Origin: Echinococcus granulosus
Lineage: Eukaryota > Platyhelminthes > Cestoda > Cyclophyllidea > Taeniidae
DNA: 64,000 nt
Direction: 5' to 3'
NCBI RefSeq assembly: GCF_000524195.1
Contig: NW_020170490.1
Coordinates: 72,664 to 136,663, forward strand
The notes beneath the pieces were generated by a model. That model worked only from the letters and a program-made list of their open reading frames with translations, searched no databases and was not told the origin of the DNA. Positions 14,090-28,900 of the stretch are shown piece by piece. Each line of letters starts with the position of its first letter. The first letter of the stretch is position 1. The position numbers and the translations under genes were made by a program.

Positions 14090-14983
14090 CAGAAAGATCT
14101 ATTGCGACTTGTTCATCCTCATCGTTGTTGGCAAAGCACGTGAATGATCGGAACCAACTTGAACCACCACTACCACCGGGTGCATCGGTATCTTCTTGAC
14201 CTCGTGACCCACGTATTAAAACCTTTGTTACGAGGGTCTTCTGAGTTTGTTCACCTTGATCAGCCGGCATCTCGATGTCTTTTTGATGCGCAGTCGATGA
14301 GAATAGCCCAGCGTCTGCCTGTTGGTTTTGATCACTGAATATATCCTCCGTAGAACTACCACCGACATACCCTTTCCCCCGCCTAAAATAGCAATACAAA
14401 TGACGAATTTTGCCTAAATTCAAGCATTCAACTGTTTGAAAGGATGTCGAAGCATACAGCCTTTTGCTGTTACAGGAACCCGTTTTTCCGCGATAGGGAA
14501 ATTCAGTGGGCAGTATTGTCTCGAGGCTGGAGCGTGCAGAACCCTGTTCAAAATTCTGGAAAATGTGATCTCTACAGGGAATGAAAAGATGAAGTTATGG
14601 GGAAAAATCTAGTAGAAAACAAACCTAGGGTACTTTTGGTGATCAAGGCCAAAAAACTCTTCAGGTCCGGGAGCACAGCTGGTGAAGTGAGAGTGACGAT
14701 GATGGGAAGGATAAGAGTCGAAAGTGTCTACTTCGGTTTGTAAACGCCTTCGCTTTGTATAGTGAACGACGTCAGTTAGATGGGAAGTGGATATGGAGGA
14801 GGAAGCCTGCTCAGATGATCGTGGAGTTTCAATAAGAGAGCTTTCACTGGAAAGGTCAGAAGCTGAGAGTTCGAACTGCTTGAAGATGAAGTGGGTTTCG
14901 CGAGGTGGCTCAGTCTCAGAATTACCCGCTTTGACCTTTTCACGGTTGAAGTGGATGGATGGTGGATTAAGACGAGTGGAAGG
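14090..14983 (-). CDS. TRIP12: Probable N-terminal exons of the TRIP12-like gene (disordered region)
   Basis: Two open minus-strand blocks, 14983-14625 and 14571-14090, join in phase 2 (CCT AG | A GAT). The second ends in phase 1, matching the acceptor of the homology-supported exon at 11916 (G | GT GGC). Together they give about 280 residues with no stop, rich in Ser, Glu and Thr, with a basic KRRR cluster typical of a nuclear localisation signal. That fits the long disordered N-terminus of TRIP12 orthologues, but there is no residue-level homology I can recognise. The block starts at an acceptor (AATAG), so the initiator exon lies further right, between about 15 and 17 kb, and was not found. 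The 2.2-kb intron 11917-14089 is A-rich and carries nothing else recognisable. Assignment rests on phase continuity and composition. Confidence 0.6.
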
Positions 14984-16992
14984 CTATTAAGCACAATAGA
15001 TTATGCAATTAAAAATTATAGTGATAAAAAAAGGGAAAAAGGACGATCAAAGCCTGCCTTTCGTTGTTCTGATGCGCTGTGGTGTCTATTTCAAAAGGAC
15101 ATAAAAAATAAAAACGGTTCTTGCCTGTGAGACGATCCTTTATTCTGCTTGCTTACAACTGTGCGCAAAGAGGCGCGTTGAGGAGCCATGAGATTACCGA
15201 ATTCGACTCAAACATTGAATAGGTTCGCTGCAAAATGCTCAAGCTAACCGACCAATGTTCAGATTCAACGACAGTTCTTTGCGAAAAAAAAACGCGCAAC
15301 GAAGAACAAGCTCTAACCAGGCACAGAGGTATCAAAAAATAAAATACGATCCTACAGGAACAACAAACGAAGGATACCTACGCAACTTCAAAACACAAAG
15401 GTGCGAAAGTAAGATCTATCAGTCAGCTGATTAGCCAATACAACAGAAAGTATGTAAACCAAGACAGCTTGATTAAACAAAATATCCTCTTTACAGGATA
15501 TTTTAACAAGTATTCCACAAACAATCTTAAAGCGATATTAACTTGTTTATCTTACGTAAAGTTTTATTCTAGAATGTAATTGGTCGCGTCAATTGCAGGA
15601 TATCCATTATGCACTATTGACTATATAAGTCATTAGTGCAATTATTAATTTAGCGTTAGCACCTAAAAAGAACACAAAAGCAATTTAAAAAAGAATAAAA
15701 TTGCTAACTACGAGGGTTTTTATGCGATTGATCTTGTTTAACACGCTTTCGCATTTGAAGTATTTAATCCAAACAATTAGCAAATTCGGAGAGAAATGTT
15801 TTGGTTTATTTCGCAAAAATGAGGTTAAATCCCTCTAAGACACAATTTGCAAAGCTGTGTTGCAAGAATTAATGTTCTAAAGCATCTCTTGCCTTCCAAA
15901 AATGCCTATTAAATTCAAATGAACAAAGGAACATGCTGGGGCTCCATGTTACGCGGCTGAATCATTTAGTGCATGATGCAGGAACATCGATTTGCGTCCC
16001 CAACAGACTTGATCGTACTGACAGCGACTCAATTTACTGAGGAATTGCAGAACATTAGATACATAACATCTTATTGGGCAAAATATCTCTTTCCGGCCGT
16101 CGAGAGTGTCTTTCAAATGTTATTTAATGACTGTTGCTGTAGCCATTTACAGCCTTGCTTAGAATGTTACCAACTGTAGAAAATTACAGCGTTTGAGTTA
16201 CTACAATCTTTGATGGGAGCTCTCTTTCCAAACGGTGCCCAAATAGGGAGCAAAATCTCAAAATCAAAAGTCCATCTTGATTGAAGTGTTCGGGTTGCCA
16301 AGCTTCTGATTCCATTGCCAAAAATGATTGAAGTTTGAGAATCAGAATCTTAAAGAACATTATTCCAAGCAATAGCGTTAGGGAAATACTCGCGTACTTA
16401 ACTAGACGAAGGGCACCAGTATTTTGGCTTTTTTAACCTAAATGTTAATCATTTTAAGTTAAGTGTTTCTTTAAAAAAAGAGCCAAGTTGGGGATTTTAT
16501 TATTTGATTTTCTAATCACTTTTCCATTTATATAAAGTGTGCCTGTGTTTGACAAAATATTAGGATATTAATGATAGAATTACTTAAAGTGGCACAATTT
16601 TGTGGTTTGTTTTTGTTTACTAATACCCTTAATATTCTATCTAAAGTAATCACTCGTTAATGTTGCTTTGTTTAATTCATCATACCTCTGACTTCCAATT
16701 TAATATCAGGGAGCAGCTTGTGACGACTGTATTCTTTTGCTTGGTGGGTCATGCTTACATTTGGCATCAAGGTTATTTACTTTATTTCAAATGTGTATTA
16801 GTCTCTATTTACATCGTCGCTCATAAGGCCATGATCGTCTTGTGCCTCTCATTTCCCGCTTTTCCTTAGTTCCTCTGCAAGCGTAACCAAATTACCACAT
16901 GTGCCAGTAAATTCTTTTATTTTTCCTTTAAAGTATTTCGCATGATTAATCTCCTTGCGTTCTCTATCCCATTTGCCTCTGTTTCAGGGAAA
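14984..16992. other. Divergent intergenic region between TRIP12-like gene and dynamin
   Basis: About 2 kb of AT-rich sequence separates the leftward TRIP12-like gene from the rightward dynamin gene. It must hold the missing first exon(s) of TRIP12 and the dynamin promoter and 5' leader. Only short unsupported open frames occur. A pyrimidine-rich stretch ending in TTTCAG lies just before the dynamin start codon. I could not pick out a convincing core promoter. Confidence 0.5.
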
Positions 16993-19900
16993 ATGAGCGG
17001 AAATCGTGGGATGCAAATGCTCATCCCTCTTGTAAATAAGTTGCAAGATGCGTTCTCCTCTCTGAGTGTGCCTTTAAATTTGGACCTCCCTCAAATTGCC
17101 GTTGTTGGCTCTCAGAGCGCTGGCAAAAGCTCTGTTTTGGAAAATTTCGTCGGGAGAGACTTCCTTCCGCGGGGTTCTGGTATTGTTACCAGGCGTCCAC
17201 TCATTCTACAGCTTATCAACAACAACATAGGTTGATTTAATCCGCCAAAATTTACCGTTTTGTAGAGTACGCCGAGTTTTTACATTTAAAAAACAAACAT
17301 TTCACCAATTTCGAGGATGTTCGCAAGGAGATTGAGGCGGAGACAGATCGTGTAACTGGGAAAAACAAGGGCATTTCTAACATTCCGATAAACCTTCGCA
17401 TCTATTCACCTCAAGGTAATCCTCTTTTTTGCGTTTAGCATCTCCTTTTTTAGTTCTTAATCTTACCTTGATCGATTTGCCTGGTCTGACGAAAGTCCCC
17501 GTGGGAGATCAGCCCCAGGATATCGATCAACAAATTCGAGCCATGGTGCTCGAATTCATAGAACCTGAAAATACGCTCATCTTGGCTGTTTCACCTGCCA
17601 ATACAGATCTGGCTAATTCTGATGCGTTGAAGATTGCCAAGGAAGTTGATCCCACTGGCATTCGAACGATTGGTGTTATTACGAAGTTGGATCTGATGGA
17701 TGCAGGAACCGATGCTCGAGATGTTTTAGAAAATAAGGTTCTCCCGTTGCGCCGAGGTGATTTGCTTTGTTTGCCTACCTTTTTTGCACGTATTGCATTA
17801 CTTGATTGCATCATCAATTCCTATTAGTTTTTTGTCATTGTTTGCATTCATTAATTTTATCAGCACTTCCCCTTCCTCCTAGGCTATGTGGGCATCGTTA
17901 ACCGGAGCCAAAAGGATATTGATGGTCGAAAGGATATTCAGTCGGCCATAGCGAGTGAGCGAAAATTTTTCCTCGGTCATCCAGCCTACCGACATATGGC
18001 GGATCGAATGGGCACGGCCTATCTGCAGGCCACACTGAATCAACAGTTGACCAACCATATTCGTGACACCCTGCCGACGTTGCGCAACCGTCTCCAGTCG
18101 CAAATGCTCAGTCTGGAAAAGGATGTAGAAGCCTTCAAGAGTCTCCGATCCGATGATCCGTCCTACAAAACCAAGGCGCTTATACAGTAATCGTGCATTG
18201 CTTGTTTTATTACTACTGAATTCGACCCCTCTGTAGTTGTGTCAGCGCCGGTAAATTGTTGACCTACTAACGTAGTTTTGGGAGTCCTGGCCTCTGTGAA
18301 TCACCGCTGCCACTAGTCACATTCATTGCAGCTTGTTTACTTTTGTGTTCTGTTAAGATGATGGTTCTGTGCTTCGTGATGGTTGATCAGTTTTGCCTTT
18401 TTTGGAATGCACTTTGTTTTATGAAAACTGTGACCACTAGCTGGTGTAATGTTTCAATGTGAAGTATATTTCACGACTTACAGATACCACGTAGCCAGGA
18501 ATAATAACGAAAATGAAAAGACTTACGTATTATAAAAATTCTCTTTAGTGATGAGATTACTGTCAAATATGTGGCTTACTCGCCTCTGTTAAAAAAGCAG
18601 GCAGTGTGTTTGGGATTCGCGGTGCACCTTTTAATTTGGGATAAATTTTGTATTTTCTAGCTTGGTGAACAGTTTTTCGGAGCGATTTATCAACGCTATC
18701 GACGGTCATTCTGGGGCCATCAGCGTTGACTCGCTCTCCGGTGGGGCTGAAATCAATCGGATCTTCCATGAACGCTTTCCTCTAGATTTGATAGAGGTGC
18801 GTTATTTCAACTCCGTTTTTACTTTCTACTTTATTCTTGCTATTTAAATGTTATGTTTGATGCAAACCTTTCAAAAGCTAACATCACTTGTGATCTGCGT
18901 GTAAACGCTTCCCCCCACTTTTTTTGAGCTTTCTATTTTCTCGTGGTAATTGCTGAGCCTGTAGTTTGATACATAGTTCGGTGATAAGTGCGTTTCAATG
19001 TGATCATCAATTGTATCCATAGCATTAGACCGGATGCTCGCCACCTCTCGATGGTGTGAATATGCACTTTTTTGGCTTCTTTTTGGTTGCTAGTTATGGT
19101 GTATTATTGTGTTCTCAGGCCATTGGTCATATTATAAGCTAAGTATGATGTTTTGGCTGTTAATCTGTTTTTTTATGTATAAGGCATAAAAAATAACCTA
19201 TCTGTGTTGTTGCATTCACAACAGCGTCCTGAATTCAGCACAGAAAAGCGTTTTTTTTATCAACAAAGTACACTTACTGTCACCACTTTTTCGCATTAGA
19301 GTAAAGTTGTCAGAAGGGACTAATGAGAAAGTAATCATCGAAAAAAACCACCCATCAGAGGCCCTTTGTGAGGCTCTTCATTTCACATACCACCTTAGCC
19401 CGCCAATCGTGAATCGAGCCGACGTTTTCAAATGACTCGTTCGCCTAGAACAAGGACGCTTTTTAAGTACAACGAAAGTGGAATTGCTTGATAGCCTCCA
19501 GTCCCCTTCAGCAGTATAGGCGCTCTGCGCGTTCGGTGTCAATTATATGAGATGCGGTGATCAATCCCCGCCTTTTTTGGTATTACTTCAGCCTTCAAAC
19601 AAAAGCAGAATTTATTCAGACTTGCCTTAGCGTAGGGGCTACTTTCTAAGGGCGCGTGGAGCAAGTACACTTCGAGTAATCAACATATTCTACGGGTTGA
19701 TTCGGCTGATAGATTAGCCCGCTTAAAATTTTCAGAGATACTTTTTGTTACAGTCATTTGATGGCTTTCACGAATGAAGTCCGTTGGGACTTGCAGAGGT
19801 AGTTCAGGTCGACACCCCTTCAAAATCGCCGATTGACTGGTTGGTCAATTGGTTGGGAGTGTAGGCATTTTAAGCGAATTTCCCACACATTCATCTGTGT

Positions 19901-22900
19901 GACAATTCTCAATTTCTCTTACATATGCCATCATTTCCTCAAAAGGGTGGGAATTCTAGCGAGTAAGACGAAACTTTCATCGCTTTCTCACGTCCCATAG
20001 GATAGGTAATGCAAGCCTCAGAAATTTCCTCAATTTCACACTTTTCAAGAGGCTATAGTGCAGTACTGGCAGTGTTTAAATGTCATCTTTATTGGGAATG
20101 TTTATTGCTTACCACTTCACGACTGTTTCTCTAACACCCACAAGCTTCCCCTGCTGTCCTCCCCGGGTTAGGTTGAAGTCCACTGTTCCCAGTGTTCCTC
20201 CTAAGGGACGCTCTTCATGACCCTAAATAGCACATTGACTAGTTGCAGCAGTAAACCACGAGCACAATTACTTCGAGAGCCCTACCACCTCCTCCATATG
20301 TAAATACGCTGTGAGGGCTGGTGTTGTATGATGCACATTGGTCTTACTCGTTAGGCTGTGGTTGATAAGGTTATTGCGGTGTTCCCATTCACGGTCTGTT
20401 GAAAGTGACTGGCAAGTTTGATCATACCGTTGTTCCACAAATGCCGCGGCGGTTCGTTGTTACAGTCGCTAGTGAAGGTATATTTCGCTCCATTTCAAGG
20501 AGATGACCTAGTCTCTTCATTTAACAACTTTGCGTACCTTTAAAGGGTCTTTTGAATTTGAATCAAACCTATGACCATACTCAAAGCATGAGATTGTAAT
20601 GTAATGGGTAGGGAGGAGGGGGGCTCCTTTTCAATACCTAACTAACATTGGTGCTCGTGGTACAACTACCCCATTTTATGCTGCCTTTTTCCCAATGGAG
20701 GATTTTATCATGCCAAAAGGGTGCAAGAAGGGACCAAAGACGTCCTAGCGTGTATTGCATTGTTGTCAGTTTAGCAATTACCTCTAATACCACTGGGGAC
20801 CTTTTTTAGAGTGTGAAGTCTACGCTTCAGTTGGAGCCTACGGTTGGTTAGTTGTTCACTGTTTTAGAGTTTTGTGTTTGGGGCCCCCCTTTTTCATTGG
20901 TATGATCTCTGTCTCTCCATCTCCTACTTCCGCATCGATCATTTGAGCACTTCCACGGAGTGTCACTTAAACATGCAAATAAGGAAAGGCTACAGGATTG
21001 TTGTTTTTTTTCCACGTACGCATATTTCGTGTGTGCGTGTGCACATGCACGTCTGTCACATGATTACGTTTTTACAGTGTGGCAATTAGACTTTGAGCTC
21101 TCGTGCTTAGCGCGAAAGTTGTCCGTCTATTTGATCTCGTTCCTTTTTTCACTACAACTGTCGCAGTTTTTTGGGTGGATCCTTGGTCTTGGCCTAGATG
21201 CACGAGTGGGCCTTTTTCTATCCTGACATAAAGTAACGCCTGTGCTTGCCATCAGTCGTTGTTTGGAGTAAAGTTGGCGACTTAAGGCTTCATTGTGATT
21301 GTCATCTAAGGAATACTGCGAAATCATTGTCAAACTTGCGCCTCTGTACTGCACTTTTGTCCTAATCCCATGCTACTCCGTGTCAGTAACCCTGCAATAC
21401 CAGTTCAGTTGTCGCTGTTGATGTTGTTGCAGTGCCCTTGTCGCTCTAAAGAAGTAGGTGTTTTCTCCTCCCCCATCCCACCTAACGGCATTTGGTGTAA
21501 CTTATTTTCTTCAGATACAAATTGACGAAAAGGCCCTTCGTCGGGAAATTGCCTACGCCATTCGCAATGTCCAGGGTATTCGGTGAGTTAAAAAGTCTGT
21601 CTCTTGTGTGAAATGCATGTTGGCAGGTGTATGTAACTCTGCAAGTTCTTGATTTGCTTATTCACATGCATTACAGAACTTGTGTGACAATTTCTTCACA
21701 ATCAGCACGTAATGTTTACATGTGTTTGCAAGGTCTCACCAAGTTGGTTATGCGTGTGACTTACCGAGGTGTAAGGTAAGGTGTAGTTCTTGTTTGAAAC
21801 CCAATGAATGGGTGAGTCAAGTCGCTGTCATGGTTGAGCAAATGCCTAAGTGGCGTGTGGTCTTGTGCTCTAAATAGTGACCTGAAGTGGTTTAACCGCG
21901 TTGCCAGGACACTCCAGTGCCGTGCACTTCATTGACGTGTGATGGGAGCTACCAATGTGAGGGAGATCCAAGTTGCACTTTATCATTTGCCATTTACATT
22001 TTCTATTCTGTATTTAACATTTTTAGTACAATTTTCTTGTAATTTCAGTCGTTCCCCTGCGTTCTACCTTAGTACACTGCCTTTGGTTAGTGAAGTCGCC
22101 TTCGTGGGGTAGGGGAGGGGATAGAGGTGGATCTTGATCTCTTTCCGGCATACTTAATGGAGTGACGCATTTTCATTGAGAAGGCAATTTATTTTTATGA
22201 AATAAGGCCATTGGTTGTCATGACAGCAATATTTTTTTATTCGTGATTACTCCTAAAAAAGATTTCACTTGAGTCTGAGGATCCAAAATACGGTCAGTCT
22301 TGTGCTAGTATATGGCGCATTTTCTACTGCATTCGACTTGGTCCCGGTCGATTTGGAGGTGACTGTTAATTCGTTTTGTGTTGCTTAACGAAGCTTTTGT
22401 ATTGCTTTTGTAGCGGTGGCCTCTTCACACCGGATCAGGCCTTTGATGTGATTGTGCGCGAGCGCATTGGTCGCCTGTTGGCACCCTCGCTATCCTGCGT
22501 TGACCGAGTAGTCACCAAGCTCTCTGCTATTGTGCACACCTGCCTTGGCCAGGTAGGCGATAAAGTGTCCCCTCCTCCTCACTCCTCGCTCGTCCCCCAC
22601 ACCCTCGCCAGTAAAACTGGGTAGTTCCACCATCTTGTTTGAACAAATGCTTCTCTCTAGGTGCTGCATCGGGCTTTCGAATGGATGAGTTAATCACTAC
22701 ATCCTGTTTCAGTGTTTTCATTGAGTTATTTTTGCTTAAATCTGAGGAATTGTACTCCTAGCTTCGTCGTTGAAGCAGTTGGCTATCCCTAGTTAGTGGA
22801 AATCATCCATTATGCAGGTGTTAGGGAATCATTAGAGATTGATCCTATTCAGTTTCGTGCAATTTTGGTGGACAGCTTCTGAGGTGTCGGTATTTCTGCA

Positions 22901-25900
22901 CTTGTTGATGTTAATGTCTGCACTTACCGTTGACAGATGAACAGCTATCCGCTTCTCGCTGATGAAGTCGAGAGAACTATCAACCAACGAATTCGGGAGT
23001 CAGAGGTGAGAACCAAGGACCAGCTGCGTGCTCTCACGGACTACCAACTTGCCTATGTGAATACGAACCATGAAGACTTCATTGGCTTTAACAAGTGAGC
23101 TAGCCTTTTGCTTTGGCCCACCTCATCTAGCTACCTGGCTCAGTCTTCATCTGGTGAATTCATGTCGAATAGTTGTCAGTTTGTCATTTAAGTGGGTTTC
23201 AAGTTTTATCATTCAGATTTATAACGTCAAATGTTACTGCTATCTTTGCTAATGATCAAATATTTTACAGCTCACGTAAACCTTACTTGAAGTCAAGAAA
23301 TTTTTTGTTAACGTGAATACATGTGGCAATGCCTTGTTTACTGTCACACTGTAGATGGTAAATTGTACATTAACTGATAACGTGATCATTCAAGAACTTA
23401 AGTAAACCTGCATGTTTCTTGTACTTCTGTTGTTTATCAATCGTAATGGGACTGGAAAATGCAGGCCTGATTGTTCCCTCACTTTCTGGACAAATTGAGA
23501 ACTAAGGGGTTTGTTATTAGCGTAGAGAAGAGCTATGCGGCTGCACGATGGCTGTAGATGGAAAAGGCATGATAGCAGGATGGCGATCAAACCGTAGAGA
23601 TATGGGAGCCCGCACCAATAAATATACAGCGAAAACCCATGTTCTCTTGTTACATGGTTGCGCCCTCCCTTCGATCACCGTCCACGTGGTTACTTTTAGC
23701 TTTTGACGTGGAGGCCGTCCTGCGAATTGTGACTAGCCAACCACAAGACAGGAAGGGGGAGAATAATAGGGTGGATTTTCCTCTTAGAGAGTGTCACCTT
23801 TTCAGTGGGTGGAAGTATGTGATGTGGATGGAGCTAGGAATCTTTTGTGTCCGCATCACCTCCTCGGCAAAAAACCACAAATGGAAAGGATTTTTTCCAT
23901 AGAAAGCAATGTCGAAGGCTGGAGNNNNNNNNNNNNNNNNNNNNNNNNNNNNNNNNNNNNNNNNNNNNNNNNNNNNNNNNNNNNNNNNNNNNNNNNNNNN
24001 NNNNNNNNNNNNNNNNNNNNNNNNAAATGCCCTCCACTTGTGACCTTTTACACAGGTAGTATTCAGTGCCACAAAAGTGGTGTCCCAAGTCATCCATGAA
24101 GCCGCAGTAATGCTCGTTAGTATGAGGGGGAAGATGCTGACGACGGCGACGAAGAAGAAGAAAAAAGGTTATTGTTGCTGTACAGGAAGATGAGATAGTT
24201 GTAGGCATTGGGGGCACGTCATGACTCGACTCCAAGATGATGACCATAACCACGACTACTAAGTAGCTTGCCTACGTGAATAGACATGCAATGGAAAGAA
24301 AGAATCGCTTTACCTCACTTCTTTATGGATAACCAACGCTTTCTCCCCTACTCAACTCTCATTTCTTTCAGCGCCGACCCACAGAGTGCGAATCAGGCAG
24401 CAAAGCAGAAAGTTGGCAACCAAGTGAGTTGTCTGCATTTGTGACACTTTTACTCTCCCTCCGTAATACTTGGCTATCTCAAGTAGCGTCATCACTTGCG
24501 GTGTAGTTCCCTCATTGAGGTTGTGTGTTCTTCGCTCTCCTGCAGTTTCTCTACCGCCGCTGTCGCAGGGTCAAAGTGGTTAGCGAGCCCGCTTCCTGCT
24601 TCCTTTCTTTTTCACACCCTTTTCGTTACCGTTTTGTATGTGCCCTTTCTCTCTCTCGCCCTATCTCTTGACCTTTCTCTCTGTCTACACACGTCTGTTT
24701 GTGCATCTCTCGAATGCTTGCTGCGATTTTGCGACTCGTAATTTATGGTTCTTAGCGCAGTGGAGATTACCTCATTTTAGGGGTGGTGGAGGACTAGAGA
24801 ACCGCCCCCTTCTGTGTTTGGGGCGCTGAGTTGTCTCATTCCCGTATCGCCCTTTTGGCTGGCGTCTGTGCAGATCTGCGTGGGCTAGGGGTTAAACAGC
24901 CAAACCAAAGTGAACAAGGTGACCAATTGCATTGAGGACGCACGCATCTTTGTGGATGTGCTGTCTGTCCGCTAACGAGTGTGTTTGGTTGGGTTGAATT
25001 GGGCCGGGTTGTGAAGCGGTCACTGTGGGTGGAGGTGATACGTCGGTGCTGGAGTGATGACAGGGTTGGTGAAGCGAGTGTAGCCTGTCGCCACCCCCCT
25101 ATTTTGCTATGCCCCTTATATCGACGATTGAAATTCGCGGATTTGGAGTCGTGGTGACTGTAGAGCCAAGGCGTAGAGGAGACACCAGAAACCGCTCACC
25201 TTTGGCACCGTGGGCTGTGTGATGATGAATTACGCAACCACTTCAACCACTGCGTCACGTTAGGCACTTAAGAACCTCCCTAACCCGTCGATTGGTTGTT
25301 GGTAAGTAGATTTTAAGTTGATGGTTTAGAACCTAAGTTCAACGCCTTCGAGCTAAAAGCAAATTTTTGATTTTGACAATATGCAGATCGTCGTTACGGG
25401 TTGCTTATAGGATTGAATTTCTGCGATTTGTGTGCTTATTCCATTGTTTTCTTTCCAAGGCGTAGCCCCTTTTTATTGCTCTTTTAATAGCGATACCATG
25501 TAATTTGACGGTGCATAGCATGACTACCGGTGTTCTGGCTTAAGTGGATTTCAATGCATTTGCTCCGACTTAACTTTCCATCTTGGACGCTGTTCTCCCT
25601 CCTCATTCATCTCATTCCAAAGCTTTTGATAGTTGTCTTCATTCCTAACTAGATTATTATTTACGGAGCAAGTTGAATGATTTGAAATACTATTTGGTCA
25701 TTTTAGCGCTTATAACCTAGTTCTGCGTTCTGATCGCCAACTTATCCGGACCTCACTTGTTATGGTTTCATTTGGATGCACGAAACGTTTTACTATGTGA
25801 CGCGGTTGCCTTTTTCATTCTCCAACTCCGACTTCAAGTCCAACTGCATTTATCGTGCTTGTGCTCTCGCAATGCAATTTCTTTTAACTCGGTAAATAAT

Positions 25901-28900
25901 ATTCCTGCGTGTGCTTGGTCCATGGATATATCCGTCGCTTTACATGTTGCTCTTTGGTGTTTATGGGTATGTGGCCTTTGGCCAGCTTATCTGCTTCATC
26001 GCACGTGTGTCGACAAGTGGGCAAAGCTCCAGTGCCATTGGCTTGCATTCCGAACTGTTGTTTTCGAACACTATCGACTTTCCTCCCAGAATAACTAAGA
26101 GATTAGGATTTCAGAACAGAGATCTTTAAGGCTAACAACTAGTGTACCACTGAAATACGATCTCTGTGTTTGCGTCCGCCGGCTGAAGGGTCGAATCATG
26201 GAGGTGTTTCTATTATCCTTCATCTTATCCTTTGGTTGACCTTGACCTTGTGACTCCACGTGATGTTGACCAATCAGAAGGAGGTGAACGAGAACGCTAA
26301 TTGTATGGCTTCTAATACGTCCGAGAAAGGGGAACTTGTGGAAGCTTTTTTTCTGGGGTTGCAGGCGTCTCCAACAACTTCAACACTGATGTGCGCACGT
26401 TTGACCCATTAATTGAATGAATCCGTGTGTGTGGGCACGTGCGTGGTTGTATGTACCCTCTGACACTTGGCTCCCTTTCAGATCATCTGCAAAGGTTGGC
26501 TGACACTTTTGAATGGCAAGCTGCTGCGAGGAGGTAGCAAGTACTTTTGGTTCGTTTTAACCACCGAATCTCTTACTTGGTACCGGGATGACGAAGTGAG
26601 TGAATGCTCCTTCCTTTGGCTTATCGGTGATTTGTTCAGCTATGAGCTAAATGCATGTTTGGTTCTTCACCACTAAAGGAACGCGAAAAGAAGTTTGTCT
26701 TGCCGCTGGAGGGTCTGAAGCAACGTGCCGGTGACACGTCCTTCTTCTCTCGGCGGCCGAACTTCAGTCTTTTCCACTCCGATCCCAAGGTGAATGTATA
26801 CAAGGAGTTCAAGACTCTGGATCTGGCTGCGGATAATGTAGATGCACGCGACAACTGGAAGGGGGCCCTCCTACGCGCGGGCGTTTTTCCGGAGAAGTCG
26901 GAACAAAATCTCGACGAGGAAAAGGTATGCACGGTGTATTCTGTACCGTCTGCTCTACCTGACAATTATTAAGTAGATAGGTAATGTTGATTTAAGGTTG
27001 GCTGCTGTCCATTGTTGAAACTGATGAGTCGATCGAAACGGATTGCGTTTGTTTCGCAAGCCATTGAGCTGCATCGACTTGCCACGAGGGTTACCGAAAG
27101 GGGAAGCGGTGTAAGCGCTGTAGGTGTGATGCACCTCTCACGTTGCTGTGCGCCACGATCTGATCTAGGTTATTATGGCTGCTTTGCACCCCTCCCCTCG
27201 GATGTTTTGGCGTGCATGTTTCTATGGCGGTAGAAGCGAGCATTTCGTTGTTTCGGAGTTCATTGGGCAAAATTTAACACTAAATGCCCCAACTCGTTGT
27301 GTTCCTAATGACAAGATTTTGTGTTTTTCTTTATTCCTCTTGTCAGGATGACGACTTGAACCAGGACAGCAATCCAGTTCTCAAGCGGCAGGTTGAAACC
27401 ATTCGAAATTTGGTTCAGTCCTACATGAAGATAGTCACCAAGACCCAACTTGACCTGGTACCAAAGATCACCATGTACCTCCTCATCGATGACGTGGGTT
27501 GTAGTATTCACTAACTTGTGTTTGTAGAGCTTTACCCTAAACTTGCATTCATGCCTATTGTTTTGTGTGTTAAAAGGCAATGGATGAACTTAACTGCTCA
27601 TGTGAGCCTCCTTGTTGTCACTTTTGTTGTACTTACGTGCTAGTTGGCAGCGGGACTAATGCCTTTGACCTCGTTTTGAACATCTCTTTTAGGTGAAGAA
27701 GTTCCTGAAATCTGACCTCCTTCCGGCTCTTTATACTCTGGATACGGTATGGGTAAAGTCGGAGGTGTTGGTATACGATTAGGTAGTGATACCTTAGCTG
27801 ATGTCAGGTTGTCTCTCTTTTGATGGTTATAACGTCTTGACAAGCTGTAATAATGAAAGGGTTGCTCAATTACCACACAAGGGTAAAAATTGCACTAGAA
27901 GACAATAAACCAACTGTATGTAATCTATCAACGATAGGCTGTGATGGTACTCATCCCACTGTACAGCAATAATTCATTCTAGCATGCAACGGTGCACAAG
28001 AAACTGGTATTTCTGAAGGAACGATGAACTGAGTCATTTATGGACCTTTGCAATTTCGGTGCCACAAAAATTTGCCCCTGACTAGCATAGGAGAGAGGGG
28101 TGTTTAACGACTGGAGTTCTAGATTTTCCGGATCGGCTTACTACATGTCACGAAACGTGGGTACATTATTTTCCACGAAATAGTGTACGGATTTATCCTC
28201 TGAGATAATTCAGTCATATCGAGAAGTCTTTCCACTCCCTGAAATCTGTTGTATTTTGAATGCTCCAGAAGTCTCGCTTTGACTTAAACGCCACCTATAC
28301 ATTGTGTGTGGATGTAAGGGTGGTTCCAAGTTCTTTGCCTAATTTAGTGTCAGTTATGTTTTTTCCCTGCCTAGAACCGTTTGATGGAGGAGTCACAGGA
28401 GGAGAAGCGACGAAAGCAGGATATGGTGGTGATGTATAACACCATGAAGGAGGCACTAAACATCATCGCCGATGTGACCACTCACACCGTCACCACGCCC
28501 ATACCTCCACCAATCACAGACGACTGGCGTGAATCGGTATGCTCACCTATTCTAAACTCGTGAACCTGAAAATATGACCTCCGCATGACTTGGGTTTACT
28601 AACAATCCAAACACCGCGCTTATCTTCGTATTCAGGAAATTGGGGGTAACGGGACGCCACCGCGAGCAGGCACGGGGCCCTCTCGGCCTTCAATCGGGCC
28701 GCAGCGAGGTAGTCCCTCACCACTTCCGATGGGAGGCGGCGGTGGAGGAGGAGGAGGCTACATGCCGCCACAGCCCCGTAACGCACCTGTTCCGCCTTCC
28801 TCTCGACCCTTGAACTCCTCTGGATCCACTCCACAGGCGCCTGTGGTGCCCGCGTAAGCTGAGATCATCCTCCTACCGTTCATTTAGTTCACCCATTCCT

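Noticed and set aside
23791..24253. Open frames running through the N run at 23925-24024
   Set aside because: They are artefacts of translating N as unknown residues; the region is intronic.
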